Assembly: GCF_038397745.1 (NCBI RefSeq)
Contig: NZ_CP151636.1
Location: 1,612,001-1,676,000 of the forward strand
Length of the DNA stretch: 64,000 nucleotides
Source of the DNA: Microbacterium sp. LWH11-1.2
Lineage (GTDB): Bacteria; Actinomycetota; Actinomycetes; Actinomycetales; Microbacteriaceae
Direction of reading: 5' to 3'
Shown here: positions 42,329 through 49,917 of the stretch, in pieces
Layout of the letters: every line of letters starts with the position of its first letter
How positions within the stretch are numbered: position 1 is the first letter of the stretch
The notes under the pieces: generated by a model
Told to the model about the DNA's origin: nothing
Database searches by the model: none
The model's input: only the letters and a program-made list of their open reading frames with translations
Program-made: the position numbers and the translations under genes

Positions 42329-43297
42329 TCACGCCGAGAGCGTGAGCAGGCGCGCGGGGTTGGCGATCAGCATCCGGTCCACGGCGTCATCGCCGATCAG
42401 CGCGCGGAGACGCGGGACGTAGCGCTCGCCGAGGTAGCCGAGGCCCGGCATGCCGCCGTAGGCGAGGTAGCGGGTGCGTCGCGCGACGTCTCCGCCGAGC
42501 ACCACACGATCGCCCGCTCCACGCTCGACGACGGATGCGGTCAGCGCCAGCAACTCGGCATCGGACCGCGTGCGCGGCCGCGCGAATCCGTCGTACCCGA
42601 GGTAGGCGCCGCGTTCGGTGAGGGAGACGTGCAGCCCCGGATCCGGATCGCGGTCGGCGTGCGCCAGGACCACCCGATCGGATGCCACGCCCTCGGCCGC
42701 GAGCAGATCGAGGACCTCATGGGCTGCGGTGCAGAACTCCAGGTGCACCATCACCGGCGCACCGGTCTCGCGGTGCGCGGCGGCGACGGCGAGGAGGCTC
42801 GTGCGTTCGAAGGGGCTGATGCGCCAGTAGTCGATGCCGGCCTTCAGCAGCCCGGCGCGCACCGGCTCGCCGTGGGTGGTCGCGGCGAGTGGGACCTCCG
42901 GCGTCTCGAACACCGCGGTGTCGGCATCCGGCATCCCGCGGGTGAGGTCGGAGCGGAACAGCGCGGCCAGGCGGTCGACCGTCCAGACCTGCATCGGATG
43001 GTCCGCTCCGTAGTGCGCCTCGCGATGCCGGCCCGTCGTCGCGATGATGTGCAGGCCGGTCGTCGCACTGATCCGCGCCAGCGCCGCGGGGTCGCGGGCG
43101 AGGCCGAACGGGGTCGCATCGACCATCGACTCGAAGCCGCTCGCCTTCAGCAGCCCCGCTTCTGCGCCCGACGCGCGCTCGTCGTCGAGCTCATCACCCG
43201 GCAGCAGAGGCGACACCTGGAACAGATGCTCGTGATAGTCCACGCGCCCGAGCGCGGCCGGTTCGACATCGCCGAGCACCGTCCGGACGACCGGCAT
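42329..43297 (-). CDS. Phosphotriesterase-family hydrolase, probable sugar-lactone (phosphate) lactonase
   Basis: A 322-residue binuclear metal hydrolase of the PTE family. All expected ligands are present: His22 and His24 (DYHEHLF), Lys152 (LKAGIDYW, carboxylated in the family), His185 (VHLEFC), His213 (LAHADRDP) and Asp270 (LGGDV). Characterised bacterial relatives outside true phosphotriesterases hydrolyse lactones, including pentonolactone 5-phosphates; that specificity is inferred. It is the last of five overlapping genes. An operator upstream of the operon links it to rbsK, transaldolase and eda. Confidence 0.83.
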   Translation of the reverse strand: MPVVRTVLGDVEPAALGRVDYHEHLFQVSPLLPGDELDDERASGAEAGLLKASGFESMVDATPFGLARDPAALARISATTGLHIIATTGRHREAHYGADHPMQVWTVDRLAALFRSDLTRGMPDADTAVFETPEVPLAATTHGEPVRAGLLKAGIDYWRISPFERTSLLAVAAAHRETGAPVMVHLEFCTAAHEVLDLLAAEGVASDRVVLAHADRDPDPGLHVSLTERGAYLGYDGFARPRTRSDAELLALTASVVERGAGDRVVLGGDVARRTRYLAYGGMPGLGYLGERYVPRLRALIGDDAVDRMLIANPARLLTLSA

Positions 43298-44256
43298 CAG
43301 CGCACCGACTCCGCCGCCTCGGCGAGCCGCTCGACGGTCTCGGGGGTGAGGTCGAGCTCGAACACGTCGGCCACGACCTGCGACCAGCCGTGGATGAAGT
43401 AGCGCCAGCCGTCGACCACGTGCAGCGACCGGGCGGTCTCCTGCGCGTGGGCCTGGTGCAGGAACTCGAGCGAGCCGCGGTAGTTGAACTCCCACGCGTA
43501 CGCGCCCTCGGGGAACACGACCGCGTCGGTCAGCGGAGAGCCGGGGCGATCCTTGCCGAGTCCCGTGGCGTTCGCGATCACCGATCCCGGGGGAGCGGCG
43601 GCCACGACCGCGTCGGCCTCGTCGGGGGTGGCCGTGACGATGTAGTCGATCAGCCCGTCGCGGGTGCCGTGCTGGCGGTGCACCTCGCGGAGATGGTCGA
43701 GCTTGTCCTGCGAGCGGGCGGTCACCGTGACGCGAGCGGGAGCATCGGCGCGCTCCGCGAGCGCCCAGCTGAGCGCCGTGCCCGAGCCGCCGGCTCCGAG
43801 GATCACGACCTCCGCTCCTGTGCGGGCGAAGTGGTCGGCGGGGAGGAAGTCGTTCAGCGCCAGGTCGACCGTGATCGGATCCTTCGCGCGGCCCGACAGC
43901 AGCGCGCCGCGCTTGGAGATGCTCGAGATCTCGGCGCACGACACCGCGAACGGATCGAGCTCGTCGAACAGATCGGATGCCGCGGCGTACACGTTCATCT
44001 TGTGCGTGGTGACGAGGGCGCCGCGGTGGTGCGGGTCGTCGCGGATCTGCTCGACCATCGCCCGGTACTGCGCCGGATCGGCATCCATCGGCAGGTCGTG
44101 GCCGATCAGCGTGCGGGTCGGGAGGCCCAGGATGTCGGCCCAGAGCGGGAACACCTTCATGATCGACGACGACGCCGTCGTCACGCCGACGAAGCCCATG
44201 TAGTTCGACGGCACGGTCTCGATCGTCTCCGGATCGGTGGTGAGGGACGAGGTCAT
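43297..44256 (-). CDS. Shikimate dehydrogenase-like oxidoreductase
   Basis: A 319-residue protein with the two-domain shikimate/quinate dehydrogenase fold: a substrate domain with VTTHK (the usual catalytic lysine) near 88 and a nucleotide-binding motif GAGGSGTA near 151. The canonical N-T-D region is replaced by RAKDPITVD, and it has 20 extra N-terminal residues, so it is probably not the aromatic-pathway AroE. It may oxidise a polyhydroxy acid or its phosphate in the operon's pathway. Shares one base with the lactonase start. Confidence 0.75.
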   Translation of the reverse strand: MTSSLTTDPETIETVPSNYMGFVGVTTASSSIMKVFPLWADILGLPTRTLIGHDLPMDADPAQYRAMVEQIRDDPHHRGALVTTHKMNVYAAASDLFDELDPFAVSCAEISSISKRGALLSGRAKDPITVDLALNDFLPADHFARTGAEVVILGAGGSGTALSWALAERADAPARVTVTARSQDKLDHLREVHRQHGTRDGLIDYIVTATPDEADAVVAAAPPGSVIANATGLGKDRPGSPLTDAVVFPEGAYAWEFNYRGSLEFLHQAHAQETARSLHVVDGWRYFIHGWSQVVADVFELDLTPETVERLAEAAESVR

Positions 44257-44265
44257 CGGAGGCTC

Positions 44266-45219
44266 CTAGCGGGCGGTCACGGGGTGGGCGGGCTCTGCGC
44301 CCCTGAGCACGGCGAGGACGTCGTCGAGCGAGATCGAGCCCATGTTGTCCACGGCCTGGGTGGTCTGCGCCCCGAGATGAGGAGTCACGATCACCCGGTG
44401 CGCGAGGGCCGGATCGAGCAGAGGGCTGGCCTGGGCGGCGGTGTCGCCGTCGAGCGTGTCGGCGGCGTAGGCGGACAGGATGCCGTCGCGCAGCGCCTCG
44501 GCGACGGCGGTCTCGTCGACGAGGTCGCCGCGCGCCGTGTTCACCAGCACGGTGCCTCGTCGCATATGGGCGAGCCGTCCGGCGTCGACGAGCAGCTGAC
44601 CGCCCGGGGCGTGCAGCGTGATCACGTCGGCGACGCGGAACAGCTCGTCGAGGTCGATCGGCTCGGCGCCGTTCGCCCGGATCAGGTCGGCGGACAGGAA
44701 GGGGTCGGCGGCGACGACGCGCGGCCCGAAGCCGCTCAGGCGCCTCGCCACGCCCTGGCCGATGCGGCCGAAGCCGACGATCCCCACGACGGCCGCCCCC
44801 AGCTCGCGTCCGCGTCGCACGCTCCAGTCGCCCTCGCGCACCCGGCGGTCGCCGTCCGGCACGGACCGCAGCGCGGCCAGCATGAGACCTGTGGCGTGGT
44901 CGGCGACGGCATCCGCATTGGCGCCGGGGGTGTTGGTGACAGGGATGCCGCGGCGACGGGCCGCCTCCAGATCGACGGCCTCCGTGCCGACGCCGTAGCG
45001 GGCGATGACCTTGAGGCGCGGCCCCGCGTCGAAATGCTCGTCGGTGACGGCACCCGTGCCGGCGATCCAGGCATCCGCGCCATGCAGCAGCGGACGCAGC
45101 TCGTCGAGGTCGTGGTGGGCGGGACCGCGCAGGATGCGGTGACCGGCCTGTGCCGCCCGACCGACGAGGTCGAGGTCGCCGTCCGAGAACGAGCGGCTGG
45201 TGACGAGGATCACGCCCAT
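44266..45219 (-). CDS. D-2-hydroxyacid dehydrogenase (PGDH-like)
   Basis: NAD-dependent dehydrogenase of 317 residues. Seen: ARYGVGTEAVD near the active site, cofactor motif GFGRIGQG near 151, catalytic Arg in NTARGDLVD, Glu in the following region and His in VTPHLGAQT. It resembles phosphoglycerate dehydrogenase-like enzymes but lacks the C-terminal ACT domain, so a catabolic 2-hydroxy- or keto-acid substrate is likely. Its ATG shares a base with the kinase stop. Confidence 0.85.
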   Translation of the reverse strand: MGVILVTSRSFSDGDLDLVGRAAQAGHRILRGPAHHDLDELRPLLHGADAWIAGTGAVTDEHFDAGPRLKVIARYGVGTEAVDLEAARRRGIPVTNTPGANADAVADHATGLMLAALRSVPDGDRRVREGDWSVRRGRELGAAVVGIVGFGRIGQGVARRLSGFGPRVVAADPFLSADLIRANGAEPIDLDELFRVADVITLHAPGGQLLVDAGRLAHMRRGTVLVNTARGDLVDETAVAEALRDGILSAYAADTLDGDTAAQASPLLDPALAHRVIVTPHLGAQTTQAVDNMGSISLDDVLAVLRGAEPAHPVTAR

Positions 45220-46709
45220 CAGCTCGGCCGTCCTGCGAACCAGGGCGCGAGAGCCGAGTAGGCCTCGGCGAAGCGGGCGTGGCGCTCGACATAGACCGCG
45301 TGACGCCCGGCATCCGGGGTGAACTCGGCGGTCACCTCGCTCAGCGCGCGCGCCGCGGCGAAGTCGGCGAGGCCGAGACCGACCGCGCCCGTGACCGCGG
45401 CGCCGAGGCTGTTCGCCTCTTCGACGATCGTGCGTCGGCGCACCGGCACACCCCAGACATCGGCGAGGACGGACAGGTACACGTCGCTCTGCGCTCCGCC
45501 GCCGACCGCATCGATGCGGTCGATCACGGCGCCCGAATCCCGGAACGCCTGGATGCACGTGAGCAGGTTGAAGGCGGTGCCCTCGAGCACCGCGCGCGTG
45601 AGGTGGGCGCGCTGATGATGGCGTGCGAGGCCGACGAAGGCGCCGCGCGCGTCGGGATCCCAGAGCGGGGAGCGCTCGCCGAGGAGGTACGGGAGGAAGT
45701 AGAGGTCGTCGGTGTCGACGTCACCGGAGGCTTCGGCGATGAGCCGACCAGTCTGCGGGTGCGCCGGATCGGGGGAGAGGGCTTCGGCGATCCACTGCAC
45801 GGATGCTCCGCCGGCCTGCATCGTCGCGGTCGGGACGAACGACCCCGGCACGACGTTGTCGAACGTGAAGGTGCGCATCGCCGGATCGTGCAGCGGCTGA
45901 TCCGCGGCGAACGAGATCCACGACGACGTGCCGAGGCAGACGTACGCGCCGTCCTCGGGTGCGACCACGCCGGAGCCGACGGCGGCCATCGGGCCGTCTC
46001 CGCCGCCCATGACCACGGGGACGCCGGCAGGCAGGCCGAGCGCCTGGGCCGCGGCATCCGTCAGTCCGCCGGCGATCGCGGTCGAGTCGAGGATCTCGGG
46101 GAACAGGGCGGGGTCGAGGCGCGCAGCCTGCAGCACCTCGTCGGACCAGGTGCCGGTGCGCTGGTCGTACGCGTTCGTTCCCGAGGCATCGGAGCGGTCG
46201 GTCGCCAGGCGTCCGGTGAGGCGCAGCACGATGAAGTCCTTGGCGACGCAGACGCGGCGCACGCGCGACCAGATGTCTGGCTCGTGGTCGCGCACCCACA
46301 TGACCTTCTCGAGGGAGTAGGTCGGGTTGAGGCGATGACCGAGGATCGCGTAGGCGTGCTCGGCGCCGAGGGCGGCTTCGAGCTCGCGCTGCTGCGCCCC
46401 CGCACGGGTGTCGGCCCAGATGATCGCCGGACGCGCCGGCTCGCCGTCGGCGTCGAGAAGCACGGCGCCCATCATCTGCCCGCTCACGACGAGGCCGGCG
46501 ATGGCGGCAGGGGCCGTCTCGGTGCGGGCGAGCAGATCGCGGGTCGCGGCGACGACCGCGTTCCACCAGTCGGCCGGTTCCTGCTCGGCGATGCCACCGG
46601 CGGCGAAGTGCGCCGGGTAGGGCACGGTGACCGCGGCGACCAGTCGGCCGTCGTCGTGATGCAGGGACGCCTTGTTCCCCGTGGTCCCCAGGTCGTGCGC
46701 GATGAGCAT
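45219..46709 (-). CDS. FGGY carbohydrate kinase, xylulokinase-like
   Basis: ATP-dependent sugar kinase of 496 residues. The N-terminal HDLGTTGNKAS phosphate loop, GLVVSGQMMG, IWADTRA with the catalytic Asp, and the C-terminal GGGAQSD ATP-binding motif are all present. The family phosphorylates ketopentoses, polyols and related sugars; closeness to XylB is only general. Starts 9 nt after the cupin gene and overlaps the next gene by a base. Confidence 0.88.
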   Translation of the reverse strand: MLIAHDLGTTGNKASLHHDDGRLVAAVTVPYPAHFAAGGIAEQEPADWWNAVVAATRDLLARTETAPAAIAGLVVSGQMMGAVLLDADGEPARPAIIWADTRAGAQQRELEAALGAEHAYAILGHRLNPTYSLEKVMWVRDHEPDIWSRVRRVCVAKDFIVLRLTGRLATDRSDASGTNAYDQRTGTWSDEVLQAARLDPALFPEILDSTAIAGGLTDAAAQALGLPAGVPVVMGGGDGPMAAVGSGVVAPEDGAYVCLGTSSWISFAADQPLHDPAMRTFTFDNVVPGSFVPTATMQAGGASVQWIAEALSPDPAHPQTGRLIAEASGDVDTDDLYFLPYLLGERSPLWDPDARGAFVGLARHHQRAHLTRAVLEGTAFNLLTCIQAFRDSGAVIDRIDAVGGGAQSDVYLSVLADVWGVPVRRRTIVEEANSLGAAVTGAVGLGLADFAAARALSEVTAEFTPDAGRHAVYVERHARFAEAYSALAPWFAGRPS

Positions 46710-46718
46710 GGCCGCGGC

Positions 46719-47294
46719 CTATCCCGCGTAGGGACGCAGGTCGACGCCGTCGGCCGCACGGTAGGCGCGCGAGCCCATGCCGTGCTCGAGCACCCAGCCG
46801 TAGTCGTGGCCGGCGCCGCCTGGATACACGGCGAGGAACGCGTAGGGCTCGTCGCCGGTGTTGACCGAGCGATGCGCCCACCCCGGCGGGATGTAGCCGA
46901 TGGTACCGGGGAGCATGTCGAGCCATTCGGTGCGCTCGCCGTCGAACATGAGCAGTCCGCCGCGTCCCTTGAGCGCGAGGTAGATCTCGCCCTGGTGGTT
47001 CGGATGCTGGTGCCCCTTGGTCATCCACAGCTCGCCGGACGTGTCGCCGGGCATGATCGTGGTGATCGACTGGGGGAGCTCGCGGTCGATCTCGGGGACA
47101 GGGGAGCTGACGACGGTGTAGACGACCGGGTCGTCGCCCGCGGATGCCGCGGCCCAGGCGTCGGCGTCGAGGAAGAGGCCCTCGAGATCGGACATCCGCC
47201 GGGTGAGGGTCGGTCCTTCGGGGGAGAGCGTCAGCTTCTCGGCATCGAAGGCGATCGCCATCGGGGAGATCGGCGGGGTGTGGAACTCGGGCAT
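46719..47294 (-). CDS. Cupin-type glucose-6-phosphate isomerase-like protein
   Basis: A 191-residue single-cupin protein resembling archaeal phosphoglucose isomerase. The metal motif HQHPNHQGEIY (His, His, Glu) lies near residue 98 and the fourth ligand in GWAHRSVN near 143. It would interconvert an aldose (phosphate) and ketose. It is first in the operon; ATG 47294 follows AAGGAG. The two operators at 47329-47369 lie just upstream. Confidence 0.82.
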   Translation of the reverse strand: MPEFHTPPISPMAIAFDAEKLTLSPEGPTLTRRMSDLEGLFLDADAWAAASAGDDPVVYTVVSSPVPEIDRELPQSITTIMPGDTSGELWMTKGHQHPNHQGEIYLALKGRGGLLMFDGERTEWLDMLPGTIGYIPPGWAHRSVNTGDEPYAFLAVYPGGAGHDYGWVLEHGMGSRAYRAADGVDLRPYAG

Positions 47295-47328
47295 CGGTGC
47301 TCCTTGCGAGGATGCTGCGGCGCTGCGC

Positions 47329-47346
47329 AACCTGTAATGACAAGTT
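47329..47346. promoter_or_regulatory. GntR-type operator upstream of the cupin-kinase operon (site 3)
   Basis: AACCTGTAATGACAAGTT. It overlaps the predicted start of transcription of the minus-strand operon, whose -10 box TACACT reads 47353-47348. Confidence 0.78.
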
Positions 47347-47351
47347 GAGTG

Positions 47352-47369
47352 TACCTGTGATGACAGGTT
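47352..47369. promoter_or_regulatory. Second GntR-type operator upstream of the cupin-kinase operon (site 4)
   Basis: TACCTGTGATGACAGGTT, 23 bp from site 3 and on the other side of the -10 box. Paired operators suggest tight repression. Confidence 0.75.
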
Positions 47370-47505
47370 CGCGTCCAGGACACATCGCTCATCCGCGCAG
47401 GTCTCGGCGCGCGCTGGTGGCCGCTCTGTCAGCTCCGGTCGCGATATCTCATGGATCCGCGGCCGGGATGGCTGACATATCGCGACGGGAGGCGGGTCAG
47501 CGGGG

Positions 47506-48042
47506 TCAGGCGTCGGCGCGGCGGGCGCGGTACGCGGCGACAGCGTTGCGGTTGGCGCAGGTCGCCGAGCAGTAGCGCTTCGAGCGGTTGCGCGAGAGGT
47601 CGAGGGCGAGAGCCTCGCAGGTGTCGTCGTCGCAGACTGTGATGCGTGACCCCTCGTCGGTGCGGATGACGTCGATCAGGGCCATCGCCGTCTCGATGAG
47701 CACGCGCTCGGCGAGCGGTCGTTCGTCATCGACGGCGTGCAGGTGCCAGTCGGTGCCGTCGTGCCGCACGAGGTGCGGCGTGAGCGTGCTCTCGTCGAGG
47801 GCGGCGTTCACCCGCTCGACCATGTCGTCGCGCGGGGCCAGCAGCATCGAGCGCAGACGCGGTCGAAGCTGCTGCAGTGACGCGAGTTCCGCGTCGTCGC
47901 GATCGAGCCGCCCGGTGTAGGGGAACTCCACCAGGAATGCCGCGTAGTCGTGGAGGTCGGCGAGCGTCTCCGGGTCCTCCGCGGAGTTCACGAGCCAGAC
48001 CGCCGAGCGGAGAGCCTCGGCCGTGTCATTCGTGAAGATCAT
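47506..48042 (-). CDS. CGNR zinc-finger regulator (ABATE domain)
   Basis: A 178-residue putative transcription regulator: an N-terminal ABATE-type helical domain (about 1-130) and a C-terminal zinc finger with CDDDTC and RSKRYCSATCANRNAVA. The family is widespread in actinobacteria but its targets are poorly known. It diverges from the EamA transporter over 39 nt, suggesting control of it. TAACAT (48054-48049) lies 6 nt before ATG: leaderless. Confidence 0.85.
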   Translation of the reverse strand: MIFTNDTAEALRSAVWLVNSAEDPETLADLHDYAAFLVEFPYTGRLDRDDAELASLQQLRPRLRSMLLAPRDDMVERVNAALDESTLTPHLVRHDGTDWHLHAVDDERPLAERVLIETAMALIDVIRTDEGSRITVCDDDTCEALALDLSRNRSKRYCSATCANRNAVAAYRARRADA

Positions 48043-48043
48043 G

Positions 48044-48073
48044 TTGACATGTTACATCGGGGACGCGTAACGT
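48044..48073 (+). promoter_or_regulatory. EamA promoter overlapping the opposite -10 box
   Basis: TTGACA (48044-48049), 18 nt, TAACGT (48068-48073), 8 nt before the ATG at 48082. The -35 covers the minus-strand -10 (TAACAT, 48054-48049), so the two promoters exclude each other. An imperfect inverted repeat TGACATGTTAC / GTAACGTCA spans them. Confidence 0.65.
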
Positions 48074-48081
48074 CACATCCT

Positions 48082-49059
48082 ATGAGCACTATGGCGAATG
48101 ACACCGTCGGTACGACCGTGTCCGGCGTGCGTCTGGGACTGCCGCTCGCCATCGGCGCCGCGTTCGCCTTCGGCATGTCCGGCGGCTGGGCGCGGGGTCT
48201 CATGGATGCCGGGTGGACGCCCGGCGCCGCCGTCACCGCACGCATCTGGGTCGCCGCCCTCGTCCTGCTGATCCCGACGGTCCTGTCCCTGCGAGGGCGA
48301 TGGAATCTGCTCCGACGCAATCTCGGCATGATCGCGGCGTACGGCCTGCTCGCGGTGGCGGCCACGCAGCTCTTCTACTTCCAGGCTGTTGCCGTGATGG
48401 ATGTCGGCATCGCGCTGCTCATCGAGTACACGGCGCCGATCGCCGTCATCCTCTGGCTGTGGCTCCGCCGCGGGGAGCGGCCGAGCCGACGCAGCATCCT
48501 CGGTGCGCTGATCGCGTTCGTCGGCCTCGTGCTCATGCTCGACATCGTGACCGGTGCCGAGGTGAACGCTGCCGGCATCCTGTGGGCGCTCGGGGCGATG
48601 GTCGGTGCCGCGACCTACTTCCTGCTCTCGGCCAAGGCCGACACGGGTCTGCCGCCGGTCGCGCTCGCCGGGAGCGGCCTGCTGCTCGGGGCGCTCGGTC
48701 TGACCGTCGCCGGCGCCGTCGGCGTCCTGCCCATCGCGTGGAGCACTGACGACATCGCCTACCGGTTCGGCACCGTGCCGTGGTTCGTGCCGGTGCTGGC
48801 AATGGGCGTGCTCGCGACGGCGCTGGCCTATCTGCTCGGCATCGCCTCGACGCGGATGCTGGGCTCGCGACTCGCCTCGTTCGTCGCACTGGCCGAGGTC
48901 GTGGCTGCGCTGCTCTTCGGCTGGCTCCTGCTCGGACAGCTGCCCGATCTTCTCCAGGCCCTCGGCGGCGTGCTCGTGCTGGCGGGTGTCGTGATCGTGA
49001 AGCTCGGGGAGCCGGTGCCGGCGGAGTTCGTCGAGCCCGTGCCGGAGCCGCGTCGCTGA
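48082..49059 (+). CDS. EamA family (DMT) transporter
   Basis: Drug/metabolite-type membrane exporter of 325 residues with about ten helices in two EamA repeats. The substrate is unknown; relatives export amino acids or other metabolites. ATG 48082 has no ribosome-binding site and TAACGT 8 nt upstream, so it is probably leaderless. A longer upstream frame would run over the opposite gene. Confidence 0.88.
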   Translation: MSTMANDTVGTTVSGVRLGLPLAIGAAFAFGMSGGWARGLMDAGWTPGAAVTARIWVAALVLLIPTVLSLRGRWNLLRRNLGMIAAYGLLAVAATQLFYFQAVAVMDVGIALLIEYTAPIAVILWLWLRRGERPSRRSILGALIAFVGLVLMLDIVTGAEVNAAGILWALGAMVGAATYFLLSAKADTGLPPVALAGSGLLLGALGLTVAGAVGVLPIAWSTDDIAYRFGTVPWFVPVLAMGVLATALAYLLGIASTRMLGSRLASFVALAEVVAALLFGWLLLGQLPDLLQALGGVLVLAGVVIVKLGEPVPAEFVEPVPEPRR

Positions 49060-49120
49060 CTGCTTCCCCGCCGAGAGGGTGGCTCGACAGGCATTCTCGA
49101 CGGCGCGACAGTGAGACGAA

Positions 49121-49180
49121 TGTATACGAGAGGTGCATGAATGGGGAGATGCGCCCGGGAGTAGCTCGTTTATGTATACA
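49121..49180. promoter_or_regulatory. Two TGTATAC operator-like sites before the prp regulator
   Basis: TGTATAC at 49121-49127 and the perfect palindrome TGTATACA at 49173-49180, 52 bp apart (about five helical turns). The second overlaps the -10 box TACACT (49177-49182), so the encoded GntR protein may repress its own operon. Confidence 0.6.
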
Positions 49181-49188
49181 CTGAGGGC

Positions 49189-49917
49189 ATGACCCTCTCC
49201 GTCGAGCGCACGTCCGCGAGCGATCGCGCGTATGCGGCTCTGCTCGACGGCATCCAGTCCGGAGCCCTCGCAGCGGGCGTCGTCCTGGGCGAGGTCGAGC
49301 AGGCGGAGCGTCTCGGCGTGAGCCGCACCCCGATGCGCGAAGCGCTGCGCCGCCTGATCGCCGACGGCCTCGTCGTGCAGCAGTCGCCGCGGGTCACCGT
49401 CGTCGCGGACCTGCATGCCGACGACATCCGCTCGCTCTTCGAGATCCGCCGCGCACTGGAGGAGACCTCCGCCCGCCTCGCCGCCACTCGCGGCGATGCG
49501 GGCCTCTTCGCCGCCCTCGCCGACGAGTTCGCCCACGTCGACCTCGCCGCCGCCGAGGGGCGCGACGCCTACTACGCCCTCATCGCCCGCTTCGACGCCG
49601 CCCTCGACGCGGCCGTCGCCAACGACTACATCGCCTCGGCACTGCGCACCGTCCGCACGCACCTCGTGCGGGTGCGGCGGATGGCGCGCGACAACCCGGC
49701 GCGACTCGCGGCATCCGCCTCCGAGCACCGGACGATCGCCGAGGCCCTCGCCGCGCGCGACGGCGACCTCGCCGCCCACGCCACGCACGTCCACCTGCAC
49801 AACGCGCTCACCGGCATCCTCGATTCGCTACCTGAACACGTTTCGTCACTTCGACTCGCTCCGCTCGCTCAGTACAACGCTCGCTCCGCTCGCTCAACGA
49901 CCGAAAGAGTCTCATGA
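49189..49917 (+). CDS. GntR/FCD regulator of the 2-methylcitrate operon
   Basis: A 242-residue FCD-type GntR regulator: helix-turn-helix at about 10-70 ([22 protein letters not shown]) and an FCD domain with His residues for a metal or carboxylate ligand ([17 protein letters not shown]). It is co-directional with prpDBC; ATGA overlap joins it to prpD. The last 28 residues, after GILDSLPEH, come from a 17-bp direct repeat (49855-49871, 49880-49896), so they may be a recent extension. TACACT lies 6 nt before ATG: leaderless. Confidence 0.85.
   Translation: MTLSVERTSASDRAYAALLDGIQSGALAAGVVLGEVEQAERLGVSRTPMREALRRLIADGLVVQQSPRVTVVADLHADDIRSLFEIRRALEETSARLAATRGDAGLFAALADEFAHVDLAAAEGRDAYYALIARFDAALDAAVANDYIASALRTVRTHLVRVRRMARDNPARLAASASEHRTIAEALAARDGDLAAHATHVHLHNALTGILDSLPEHVSSLRLAPLAQYNARSARSTTERVS
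49850..49912. repeat. CGCTCCGCTCGCTCA direct repeats encoding a regulator tail
   Basis: CTCGCTCCGCTCGCTCA occurs at 49855-49871 and 49880-49896, 25 bp apart. It is related to the GAGCGAGCAGCGAAG sequence near 52470-52512 in inverted form. Confidence 0.6.

Noticed and set aside
43297..44256. Housekeeping aroE
   Set aside because: Operon context and altered substrate motif argue against it, though this cannot be excluded without the rest of the genome.
42329..45313. A single 994-codon minus-strand frame spanning the lactonase and its upstream neighbours
   Set aside because: Only its 3' third encodes a recognisable protein; the rest lies out of frame over the dehydrogenase genes. The ATG at 43297, which shares a base with the upstream stop, is the credible start.
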